From assembly GCA_026075535.2 (NCBI GenBank), contig AP026550.1:3348001-3412000 (forward strand): a DNA stretch of 64,000 bases, in the 5' to 3' direction. Under the pieces are notes generated by a model. That model saw only the letters and a list, made by a program, of their open reading frames with translations. It was not told the DNA's origin and ran no database searches. Positions within the stretch are counted from its first letter, which is position 1; every line of letters starts with the position of its first letter. The translations under genes and the position numbers were made by a program. Of this stretch, positions 46,800-56,110 are shown piece by piece. The DNA is from Tricholoma matsutake (Eukaryota > Basidiomycota > Agaricomycetes > Agaricales > Tricholomataceae).

Positions 46800-47398
46800 G
46801 AATCATCATGTTGTAACATAAGTAAAACCTATAATAATGAACACCAAAGTTAGTGGAGAAAAATAAGAAGCGAATGTAAAAAAAAATGGGCCTGTGTCAT
46901 ATGTGGTGCAGCTGGCCCTCCCCCTCCCCATTGCCTTCATTCCCACCATGTGTTTATTCCTGCCATTGCTCCTGCATCCTCTTCATGTCCTTGTTGTTGA
47001 GTCATTTGTTGTTGCATTGTTGTACATGAAAACCTGTAAATAAAGACAATAAATAAAGAAAAACAAGATAACAAAAACTTACCTGGGAGCTGAACGACAA
47101 CAAATGTTGTTTGGGCCCTGTTTTGTTCATGTCATGTGCTGGTGTGGGTAGTTTAGAACCTAGAAAACTGTTAGTTGTGAAAAATAAGAAAGTACCAACG
47201 ATGTTCGGGTGCTGAAGAAATTATGTCAATCGATGACTGGCAACTTCCATAGCTGGTGACTTAATACCCATTAATAACCATGACACTGCCAAAATGGGTA
47301 TGGTGTGCCACAGGTATGGCATTTTGGCAACCATACCTATACCCATCAAACCCACCACCTATTTACTGCAGGTTGACCCACACCCATGCTTTACCCTA
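46800..47398 (-). repeat. X1 interior, right portion and right terminus
   Basis: On the minus strand, the terminus at 47398 is followed by TGGTTGCCAAAATGCCA-like sequence shared with X2 (near 50690) and then by intron-like modules. The best is 47034-47082 with donor GTAAGTTTTTG and acceptor TTTACAG. Another ends TTATAG at 46829 before GTTTTACTTATGTTACAAC. No protein-coding frame is convincing. Confidence 0.6.
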
Positions 47399-47406
47399 TC
47401 AATACC

Positions 47407-47803
47407 TCCACCTCTTGTCACTCCTCCCTTATTTCCTCCTGGCCTTCCACACCCTCCTCAACAACTCAACACTTCTCACCCACCTGTGGAGCCTCTTCCT
47501 GCACCCCCCTCACCACCTTCCATCCCTGTAGTCCCTTTGCCAGCTCCTTCATTCTCTTCATCACCCTCCAACTCTGTTGTTGTCACCAAGGGGTTATCTA
47601 TCACTCTCAACCCTTCCCTTTCCCCCCCAGTCTCTTTCATGCAGGTGGCCTGTACACTCCCTTTTGCCCCCAAACACACTGGAGGAATGCTTCAGTTCAC
47701 TTGCCTGCCTTCATGGGACCTCTTTAGGTGGATGACCACCTACTGCCTGTGGCCCAGCCAGCCATCTCAGTTACGCCCTGATCCTGAACCTCCCCCAAGA
47801 TGA
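47407..47803 (+). pseudogene. L1 ORF, C-terminal part
   Basis: Continues the L1 frame after X1 is removed: SIP joins PPLVTPPLFPP. A Pro/Ser-rich stretch leads into VTKGLSITLNPSLSPP and a final segment LFRWMTTYCLWPSQ, ending at TGA 47801. The restored join is direct evidence that X1 inserted into a pre-existing coding sequence. Confidence 0.6.
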
Positions 47804-47868
47804 GGTTTGACTACCTGCTGGATGGGCAGTCTTGTGCATCGAGGTGTTGCACCTTAATGAGGGGGTGA

Positions 47869-48104
47869 TGTAAGGGGAACTCCTCCAGAGTCCAGGTATA
47901 TATTCCCATGGAAACCTTTCTCATTCATTACTCTATTCATCTTTATTTATCATTGTTTACCTACAGCCTTATACCTGACAGCTGGCAGTATAGTGATGCA
48001 CTCTTGAATCCAACATCTAAGTATTACTGCTTTATAGCTGTCATTACATAGTCTTATAGACTCTCTGTGCCCCTCTGTGGCCCCTGGTGCCTTTGTGCCC
48101 CCCA
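47869..48104 (+). repeat. L1 right LTR
   Basis: 236 bp, TGTAAGGGGAAC to TGCCCCCCA, preceded by GAGGGGGTGA. Confidence 0.8.
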
Positions 48105-49949
48105 TTGAAGTATTGCAGATTTTGATGATCTGTCCAGATTTCAATCTGATGTGTACATCCCTCCAAATAATGTCTCCATGCCTCCAATGCTTGTATTATA
48201 CCCAACATCTCTTTGTCATGCACATCATAATTCCTTTCCACATCATTCAACCCTCAGGACAAAGATGCATAAAGATGCCATTTGTCATCTTCACGCAGCA
48301 TTGATAATACTGCTCCAGTAGCAAAGTTGGATGCATCTGATTCCACTCGTAAGGGGCACATGAAATCTACTGGGGCTAATATTGGTCCCTCCAGAAACTT
48401 CCTCTTCAACTCCTCAAATGCTGTCTGCTGCTGCTCCCCCCACCTCCACACTACTCCCTTTCACATAAGGTTATGTAAGGGTGTGGCAATTTTGGAAAAA
48501 TTATGCACAAAGTGACAATAATAATTTGCGAGTCCCAAGAAGGCTTGAACCTCCTTGACATGGGTGGGTGCAGGCCAGTCAGTGATCACCTGTACCTTGA
48601 TCAGGTCCATCTTAATTCCATCAGGGCCAATCAATAATCCTAGGAACTCAATCTTGCTTGCACTGAATACACACTTCTCCAGTTTCAAAGATAAATCATT
48701 CTCCACTAATCTCCATAACACCTCCTGCACTATCGCCTCATGATTTTCTCCATCCTCTGTAAATATCAGAATGTCATCAATGAATATTATTACCATGCCT
48801 TTGTCAATTACGTCCTTGAAAATGTTGTTCATCATATTTTAGAAAGTTGGGGGACTATTGGTCATCCTGAAAAACATGACAAGTGGCTTGAAGAATCCTC
48901 GATGTGTGGCAAATGCAGCCTTCCACTCATCTCCTTTTCTTATTTGTATGTTATTGTATCCCCATTGTAGATCCAATTTTGTGAAGACTTTGGCTTTTCC
49001 CACCTTGTCAAATTATTTCTGAGATCAAGGGTAGGGGGTACACATTCTTCACTGTCCACTCATTCAGATACCTATAATCTGTACACATCCTCTTTCTCTG
49101 ATCTTTCTTTGGCACAAAGAACATTGGTGATGTTCACAGCGATTTCGAAGGTTGTATGTATCCTTTGTGTAATTGCTCATTTAGGAACACATCAACTTCT
49201 TCTTGTTCCTTCAGAGATAATGGATATACCTTTGACTTCTTCAGCACAAACCCTGGCTTCATCTTGATCACATGATCCCATGGCTTCTGCACTGGCATTT
49301 GCTCAGACTCCTTCTTCTGAAAGACTGACAGATATTCATGATATGCTTTTGGTACCCACTCCTCCACTGGCTTCTCCACCGTCACTACATTCCTATCCCA
49401 TGACTGTCCTCCATGAATTGCTCTAAAGGTTTGCTTCTGCTCTTCCTTCTTGATCATGATTGGAACTTCCCCATTTGGCATTTCCTCATCCTCCACTTCC
49501 TCCATCGTAACAGAATACTTTCTTGGATGTTCTTTCTCTTTCTTTTCCTTCTTCTCATTTTTCACCTTCCTCCCATACACATTACATTCCTTAGGACAAT
49601 GAGTCATTTGTATTTTCCCAGTCTTCCAATCAATTTCAGGATTATGCTTCCATAACCATGGACATCCTAATATTAAATTGGTTTTCCCAAGATTGCATAC
49701 TTTGAATATGGCTTGTTCCTGATGCCCCTGATACCTTAGTACCATGGTCACCTCCTCCTTAATGGTTCCTCCATGATTAACTGTTCCATCAATATTGTAC
49801 ACCATTATAGGTTGTGATAGCTTGGATGTGCTAATACTGTTTCCAGTAATTAAGGACTGATTAATAAATAATCTTGTAGCACCACTATCAAGCAGTGCTT
49901 TCACCTCAATTGCTGCACATGTGTCCACTGTCTTTAATCCCACAGTCAA
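48105..49949 (-). pseudogene. Gypsy-5 protease, RT and RNase H remnant
   Basis: Protease reads VKALLDSGATRLFINQSL, followed by LGCPWLWKHNPEIDW and a Lys/Glu-rich linker. RT opens in one frame (HVIKMKPGFVLKKSKVYPLS), shifts between 49130 and 48835, and has IIFIDDILIF at the active site. RNase H has VESDASNFATGAVL and ends IEIWTDHQNLQYF exactly at the L1 border. Frameshifts and stops make it inactive. Confidence 0.88.
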
Positions 49950-50159
49950 GGTGATTTCAGGTTCTATTCACGCAGAGTGAATAAAGAATTTAGGGGTTTT
50001 CAGAAATAGCACTTGGCAATTTTCTTCATCATGTGATTCACAACAGTTGTACTCCTTGTAATGATTCTGGGTCACCAATGGGGAAACCTCACTGGGACTC
50101 TTCCACAAAATTCTTCTGCCTGCTTCACTTCCTCAATTGTAGCTTCCCTAATCTTTCTC

Positions 50160-50551
50160 TTCTGCCTGCAATTCCTAGAAATGTGTCCTAACTGCCCACA
50201 GTCAAAACATTTAAGTGGGGCTCATCTCCCTGCTTGGTCAACCTCCATAGCATCTGGTGCTGCTGACTCCACAACAATAGGTGTACCATGTCACTTCCGT
50301 GGCTGGTGGCTGTGCCCTCGTAGTTTGCACCTGAGGCACCTTTCCTTTCTTGGACTTTCCTCCTGATGGCTTTCCAAATTTACTACTTCTGTACATCAAC
50401 TTTGATTCCGCCTGTTCCTGCTGATATTGCCAATCAAGGAACATCACCCAATTATACCACTTGTCCAACTTCTCTGGCATAGAAGGTAGTCAGTAGATAG
50501 ACTTGAATAAAGAGGGATTTAATCCTGCTTTCAAAAATTCTGGCTTCTCCC
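50160..50551 (-). pseudogene. Gypsy-5 gag, C-terminal part with zinc knuckle
   Basis: It contains LDKWYNWVMFLDWQYQQEQA, a basic linker, and a classical CCHC knuckle CFDCGQLGHISRNC (about 50162-50210), preceded by a TGA. It is the continuation of the gag at 53008-53419 beyond the Y2 insertion. Confidence 0.82.
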
Positions 50552-50627
50552 TAGTGTTTAAAGGTCCAGTCCAGTCTGGTTTTTGACTTCCAAATGGGGC
50601 AACTGGCAACTGCAACTGGTCTAGGAC

Positions 50628-52237
50628 TAGAGTGTAGCACGGGTATGGGTAAACCTGTGGTAAACGGCCCACAGGTTGGACAGGTATGGGTATGGTTGCC
50701 AAAATGCCGGACCTGTGACATACTGTACCTGTTTTGGCAGTGTGATGGGTATTGATGGGTTGCTTGAGTTGCCAGATCCGGCAGTTGCCAAACTACCGAT
50801 CGACTTCAGATTTCCAGTTCCTCTTCACCCATGGGCGTTGCCCATTGTAATAGTAAGTTTTTTGTTTCTTTCAACTAACTAAATGTGCTCTTTTCTAGGG
50901 TACAGTGTCAGCTCAACAACAGTAAGTTGTTTATTTCTTTCAATTAACTAACTGTTTCTTTTTTCTAAAGGTTCTATCTATGTTGTAACAATGAGATGGC
51001 GCCAAGACACCTAGGACAACGACCCAGGATGGGACCGGGAGAACCCACTGCTGTGAGCCCCTGCTTGCAGGGTGGATGAGTTATGAAGGAAGCAACGACA
51101 AATGGCCCAGCACCCGCCCTAGCCCTGTGAGCCACTGCTCGTGGGGTGGGTCGCAGGTGCTAGCAGCCGATGACAAGGGACAACAGGAAGGGGAATGATG
51201 AACGACGAATGGGAGACGGGGACGCAAGGGACGAAGGGAGGAGAACGATAAAGACAATGACGAACCATGCGGGGCAGAGGATGACAATGAGGATGACGAG
51301 CGACGAGCAATGAACCACCACCACCACCACAGCACCCCCATCCGCCGCTGAGAACGACTGTTCGCGGGGTGGAAACGGGGAGCAATGAGATGGGACAACA
51401 ATGCCAGGGGACAGGGACAGAGAGGGGGATGAACAACCATGACATGGGCGGCAATGACGACGATGGCAACGAGGAAGAGGACGGTGATGGGGCAAAACAA
51501 AAAAAAGGCCCAAGAGACGCTGCCATCTCTTGGGCCATAGGTAAGTTGGTTTTTCCTTTCTCATTTCATTTTCTTGTTACTAACAACAAAGGTTTTAGGT
51601 AGTGATTTTACTATTGATGATGACGAGGGGGGAGGGGACGAGAATGGTCAAGAACAACAGGGAGAACAAGAATGAAGGGGGGGGACAAGGGGGGGACGAG
51701 AACAGGGAGGACGAGAATGACGGGAGATGAGAATGATGACAACAAACCACCGACGAGTGGGAAGGGCACCACCATGATGACCTCTTGCCCCTTGCCATCT
51801 TGCTGTGAGCGAGACAGTGGGTTTTTCTTTTTGTAGTATTGTATAGAATTATTAAGTAAATAAATCCCTCCATCACTTGAGACGAGGGACAAGGTGTATT
51901 TTTTTGCATGTGGATGATAAGCATGATTAAATAAAATTCCATTGCTCATGTTGTTCAAATTTAAAAAAGTATCTATAGCTTAGGTATTATGTACAGGGTG
52001 TAGTTAAGTTAGTTAAGGGCTTATACCATACAAACACAGGATGTTTAATAGCATAGAACATCAAATTCGAGGCAAACATCCATGGTGTATATATGTGGTG
52101 TCACACCTGCAGTGTTTCATGACAGACCGTGGTAAAAACCTGTCACCGCGGTTGTGGTGTTAGAACAGGTGTGGTGTTGGCAGGTGTGGGTGCAGTGTGT
52201 GAAATCTTACCTGCAGTGTGACCCATGCTACACCCTA
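50628..52237 (+). mobile_element. X2: hAT-like element with intron-like modules
   Basis: A perfect 8-bp target duplication TCTAGGAC (50620-50627 and 52238-52245) flanks termini TAGAGTGTAGCACGGGT and ACCCATGCTACACCCTA. 1610 bp. It shares with X1 the left segment (TGGTTGCCAAAATGCC), the modules and the 245-bp right terminal segment. Modules at 50853-50898, 50932-50970 and 51541-51591 each begin GTAAGT, contain ACTAAC and end AG. The first two are separated by a 33-nt mini-exon. It has no transposase frame. Confidence 0.83.
51160..51490 (+). repeat. Purine-rich GAC/AAC/GAT minisatellite in X2
   Basis: Irregular GACGA, GGGACAA and AATGACG repeats with GTGAGC/GCTCAC palindromes at about 51051 and 51126 and a degenerate one at about 51350. 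The frame at 51369-51602 would give an Asp/Glu-rich peptide ending SWAI at the donor of the module at 51541. I regard it as non-coding or relic. Confidence 0.5.
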
Positions 52238-53007
52238 TCTAGGACTGACCCAAATATTTGAGGACTGCAACCGGACCCTTTAGGACCAGTCATAATTGGT
52301 CCATGGACCGAAAAAAGACTGGTTCAGACCAGTCTTTTGTCATAAAATTTATCGTACCAGATAACCCATATGTATCTCAACAAATATCATTATTACCTCA
52401 TATATATTATATTTATGGATAGAGATCGTAATTCTTTGCAGACTGATCCAACATTTAAGCAATTCCATCAAGATTTGACTGAGATATAGCCAAAACTGAA
52501 AGGACATGCATTCAAGTTGCAGTTTGCAGTTTGTAATTTGTAGTTTGTAGTTGCAACTCATTTGGGCTGTTAAATAAATAAAATCACATGGTACAGATGG
52601 TTAGGTGTGTTGTTGTTATTTTTATGATGTCATATAGCTGTACAAAAAAATTATAGCTCAGGTAATAAGCAATGCAATCAAAGTTGTTCTGATACAACAA
52701 AATACTCATACAAAAAATGTTTCTGGTCATATCTCAACCAATTCTTGACTGTTTTTGATGATCCAGGGATGGAAAATGAAGTAAATATGTGTGGGAGTAA
52801 GGTCTAACACACATTGGGATGAAATACCAGTCACAACTGGTTTTAACTGGTTTTTCATCAGTCCTACTATATTTTTCAAAATGAAAGACCAGCAACTGGA
52901 CTGAAAAAGACTGGTCCATAAATAAACCACTGGTCTGGTCCTAATCAGTCTAGTTCAGTTCAGTTTCTGTCTTTTTTTGGTCCTAAAGATTGGACCTTTA
53001 AACAATA

Positions 53008-53419
53008 CTTCTCCCATGTCCATTTACAAAGCTTCTGCTTTGAACTGCAAAATAAATTCATCCGCCATTAGGGAACCTTGGTGCATGGTTTTTGATTTGG
53101 CATTGGCTGTCGCCTTTGGGTTAGGGTCCCCAAACTGTGCCTCCAATCTCTCCAGAAATTCCTTGAATGGTTTATTTCCCACAGCAATTTGATTAATAGC
53201 CTCGTTTCTCCAGAACTGTGCTTTCCCCCCCTGAATATACAAGAGAGCAAACATTATCCTAGACTTGGCTGTATGAAACTCTGGCTTCCTCCCATGGATG
53301 TACAGTACTATAGAGCTGATGAAAGATTTTGTATTCTCCATGGTACTGTCAAAGATTTGCAGGGGCGCATACTTAGGTAAGTGCACTTTTCCATTTTCAG
53401 ACTTCTCCACTGTCTGCAC
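53008..53419 (-). pseudogene. Gypsy-5 gag, capsid part
   Basis: A capsid-type segment (FHTAKSRIMFALLYIQGGKA, FKEFLERLEAQFGDPNPKA, MADEFILQF). After Y2 is removed, the sequence runs into KWTWEKPEFLKAG with one frameshift. The 5' side ends near 53430 without an LTR. Confidence 0.82.
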
Positions 53420-53430
53420 ATTGTAAGGTG

Positions 53431-54300
53431 ATGACTAGGTGCACAGGTTTCCTGTGCTATTTCCACACTATCTCTGTGGCACAGCCACATCAGGTTTCCA
53501 TTGGGTTATCCGATGGACTTCCTATCTTGTTCCTCATGTTTGCTTAGTAGCCTCATTCCTCAGCTAACACCTCATTGCAATACTCATGTAGACCTCATGT
53601 AGTTAGGTATATAGTTGTCACACTCTAGCAGAGGGTCCTTAGAGCTTTCTCTTAGGATTCCCCTCTGCTAGTCTGATTGACTCTTGTGGTCGTTGTCAGG
53701 GCCGACTCTCTGAGTGTGCCCAGACTCCCATGGGTTTCCTGATTGGGTAATGCAGAGGTTGCCCTTAAGGTAGACAACTTTCATAATCGACTAATGTCAC
53801 GTGGAGTTACTTCAATGTGACAACCTGGTCAAATTAGGAAGTTTTTTGGTGGAGAAACCATGGAACACCCCCCTTGAGACAGTAAAGAGGAAAATGCAAA
53901 ATGTACAACCAACATATTGTTGTTATAGTTGTGTAATATATGTGTTTCAATTTTTATGAAGATTGAGTAAAAGCTGACTGAGAAATAAGACTTGCAAACA
54001 CTCGCAGCTATATCTGACCACTAACTGCCGTCCGATCAGATAAAAAATGTGACGAACTTATATTTGGCCATCCCATGTCATTTCGGGTTGTCACCTGTTA
54101 TTTCCAGTTGTCCAAGAAACAAAACTGCCATGTGAAATGGGTTCAGTGCGACATGTAAATGAGGAATTTGCTTTGCATGTTGTCAAAAGCTTAAGGTGAT
54201 TTGCCCATCCTTTATTTTGAGTTTCCGCACAATGGAATATTCTAACAGACCTACAATAGGGATAAATCAATGTTTTTTTTGGCTGCAGCAGAGCTTTTTC
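53431..54300. other. Unassigned sequence between Gypsy-5 and Gypsy-4
   Basis: No gene or known repeat recognised. The Gypsy-5 5' LTR is not here. The sequence ends in a T-rich stretch and TTTTC at the Gypsy-4 border. Confidence 0.4.
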
Positions 54301-54972
54301 TGTTACAATTTTGCTATCGTAATCCAGGACAACCAGACATACGCCGGCAAGACCAGGTACTTCATTTTTCCTTCGCATTTGACGTGACTCATTCTGATGG
54401 GAGACGCTTTGATGCCTGACTCCCATCATTTGACATGCTGCGCCGCAGCATCCCTTGACATCAGACCCTTGACATCGGATCCATGATGTCGGACACCTCA
54501 TGCTTGGCATGAGGCTTATCTTCTATTGTTCTTTGACATGCTGCGCCGCAGCACTCCGTGACATTGGACACCTCATGCTAGCCATGAGGCTTATTGTTCT
54601 ATTGTTCTTTCTATTATTACTTGACAAGGATCTTGTACTCCGATTGGACGATAGACATCTCTGAACTGTATATAAGCTACAGTAATACTACCTGTATTCC
54701 TTAGCTTGACCTAATTCAACCTATGCTCTTAAACTCAACTCGAACAACTCGACAGTCTAAGAAGCCTTTAGCTGTGATAACCCGAACTCGACAGTTGGAA
54801 AGCCTCCAACTGTGATACACAAACAAACAGTATACTCAGAAAGCCTCTGAGTATGAACAGCCATGACAGCTTGAGGAAGCACCCAAGCAAAGGCCAAAAG
54901 CCCGAAACACTAGGAAAGCCTCCTAGTGCAATAAACAAATACAAGTTTGAGTTAAGACCAATAGTCTTAACA
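54301..54972 (+). repeat. Gypsy-4 5' LTR
   Basis: TGTTACAATT to GTCTTAACA. A TATA-like TATATAAG lies at about 54667. A segment with the palindrome ATGCTGCG/CGCAGCAT and CCTCATGC/GCATGAGG is duplicated in tandem (about 54430-54532 and 54533-54607). The 3' LTR has a single copy. The last 220 nt form the hairpin series described separately. Confidence 0.92.
54751..54971 (+). promoter_or_regulatory. Series of hairpins with a common AAGCC loop in the Gypsy-4 leader
   Basis: Successive inverted repeats have different stems but almost the same loop. ACAGTTGGA/TCCAACTGT is at 54791-54813, ATACTCAGA/TCTGAGTAT at 54832-54854 and CACTAGGA/TCCTAGTG at 54908-54928, all with the loop AAGCC. A weaker one (CTAA/TTAG, loop GAAGCCT) lies near 54757-54771, and GCTTG/CAAGC, with GGAAGC in its loop, at 54869-54888. 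A final GTTAAGAC/GTCTTAAC (54951-54971) ends the LTR. They lie between the TATA-like site and the gag start, so they should be in the 5' leader of the genomic RNA. Confidence 0.72.
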
Positions 54973-54989
54973 AAAGGTCAAGCTGATCT

Positions 54990-56108
54990 ATGCAGTCCAC
55001 CTACCTAGGTGCAGACACAACATCTTTCAGACAAAGCCCAGACAGACCTCCAACTGGAGCATCATCATCAGGAAGAACCCCGTGGTATAGATACCAGGGT
55101 CGACTAGTATGATACTCGGAACCAGCACAAAAGTGGTTCTCAAGGAGAACCAGTGACAAAGAACCCCAATACCTCGATGAAGAGGATTTCAGATCTTTTG
55201 ATAAAGAAGAAACCCCAGAACAAGATCCATTCTCCCTATCCAACGACAATGCCAACATGTCTACCGAACCCACCACATCGACCAAAGAGATCAGAATATG
55301 AACCCCCTCTGACTTCACAGGGGACCAAACCAGAACCGCAAAATTCCTACAAGAAGTAAAACTCTATCTGAGAGTGAACCATGGAATTTATGACACCGAT
55401 GAGAAGAAGATCATCTTTGTGTTGTCATTCATGAATGGAGGAACCACCATGCCCTGGGCACAGACATGGGCAGAAAAGGAAGACCTAGGAACATGGTCAG
55501 CCTTTGAATCGGTGCTCAAGACAGCGTTCACACTGATCGACGAAGCTGGCAGAGCCAGAACCGAGATGAAGACATTGAAGCAGGGACAGGACCTGGAGGA
55601 CTACATTGTGCAGTTCCGAATCCTGTGAGAAAAGGCGGGAATCAATGATGACACTGCCCTCATTGAACTCTTTATGGATGGGTTGAACCCCAAACTCCTC
55701 AAAAGAGTTTTCAATATGGAAACAATCCCTACAACCTTGGAAGGAATGATCAATGCTGCCTCCAAGTACGATGGACAGTGGAGGAGAGCAAAGGCCATAG
55801 CAGGGAGGCTACAGGAGACTTTTACAAAGAAGCTCCCTGCCTCCAAGGCAAAGGAAACCCCACTCAAGATCAACTGCCTCTCCTACCAGGAGAGGATTGA
55901 ACACATGAAGAAGGGGTTGTGCTTTGTGTGCCACCAGCCCGGACACAGAGCAACTGAACACAAGAAAGGGGAAACGAGGACCGAGGACCAGCCTTCCCCA
56001 AAGAACAAAGGCAGAGAGGCCTACTCAAAGATCCGAGCAATCTTGAACAAACTCAATGGAGAAGAGAGGGTGACAGCTGTCGCCGCCATCGGGGATGAGG
56101 GTTTTTAA
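54990..56108 (+). pseudogene. Gypsy-4 gag
   Basis: 373 codons from ATG 54990 to TAA 56106, interrupted by three TGA codons (55110, 55299 and 55626). An acidic N-terminus (YLDEEDFRSFDKEETPEQ) precedes a capsid domain (FLQEVKLYLRVNHGIYD, ALIELFMDGLNPKLLKR) and a zinc knuckle CFVCHQPGHRATEH, whose last ligand is His instead of Cys. ATG 54990 was chosen because the frame is continuous with the capsid and begins directly after the LTR. ATG 55257 is an alternative. Confidence 0.85.
56099..56105 (+). promoter_or_regulatory. -1 ribosomal frameshift heptamer at the gag-pol junction
   Basis: GGGTTTT in the register G-GGT-TTT is followed at once by the gag stop TAA. It fits the X-XXY-YYZ slippery rule. 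A -1 slip reads GGG TTT TTA AAG and continues without a stop into the protease frame that contains ATG 56126. A downstream stimulatory structure was not modelled. Confidence 0.68.
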
Positions 56109-56110
56109 AG

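Larger units (their letters stand above)
27685..47398 (-). mobile_element. X1: hAT-like element with intron-like modules, split by Gypsy-2
   Basis: A perfect 8-bp target duplication TCAATACC (27677-27684 and 47399-47406) flanks termini that begin TAGGGTGTAGCATGGGT and end ACCCATGCTTTACCCTA. Without Gypsy-2 it is about 1.8 kb. The interior reads in minus orientation relative to X2 and holds several GT...AG intron-like modules (28319-28384, 28456-28527, 46829 to about 46888, and 47034-47082) plus a GTGAGC-type palindrome near 28775. No transposase frame is visible. The hAT assignment rests on the 8-bp duplication and TAGGG ends. Confidence 0.82.
25949..48104 (+). mobile_element. L1: non-autonomous LTR retroelement with an unknown ORF
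   Basis: Related LTRs (25949-26196 and 47869-48104) begin TGTAAGGGGAAC and end GTGCCCCCCA, in plus orientation. A purine tract GAGGGGGTGA precedes the right LTR. After removing X1, the interior is only about 2 kb and encodes one protein with no protease, RT or integrase, so the element resembles a LARD/TRIM-type passenger. The flanks GATCC and TTGAA do not match, and about 300-400 bp of Gypsy-5 is absent at the insertion point. Confidence 0.75.
50552..53007. mobile_element. Y2: hAT-like element inserted in Gypsy-5 gag
   Basis: A perfect 8-bp target duplication CTTCTCCC (50544-50551 and 53008-53015) flanks termini TAGTGTTTAAAGGTCCA and TGGACCTTTAAACAATA, the Y-family ends. Subterminal GGACCAGT/ACTGGTCC repeats are dense from 52240 to 52990. 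X2 is inserted in it, and without X2 the element is about 850 bp. No transposase is encoded. Confidence 0.87.
24163..53430 (-). mobile_element. Gypsy-5: host Ty3/gypsy element split by nested insertions
   Basis: The minus-strand order from high to low coordinates is gag (53419-53008, then 50551-50160), protease (from about 49949), RT/RNase H (to 48105), then, beyond the L1 insertion, integrase (25938-25248), integrase C-terminus (25094-24813) and 3' LTR (24564-24163). Only the 3' LTR is found. The 5' end is lost at about 53430, where homology stops. The element is split once by the 22-kb L1 nest and once by Y2 with X2. Confidence 0.82.
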
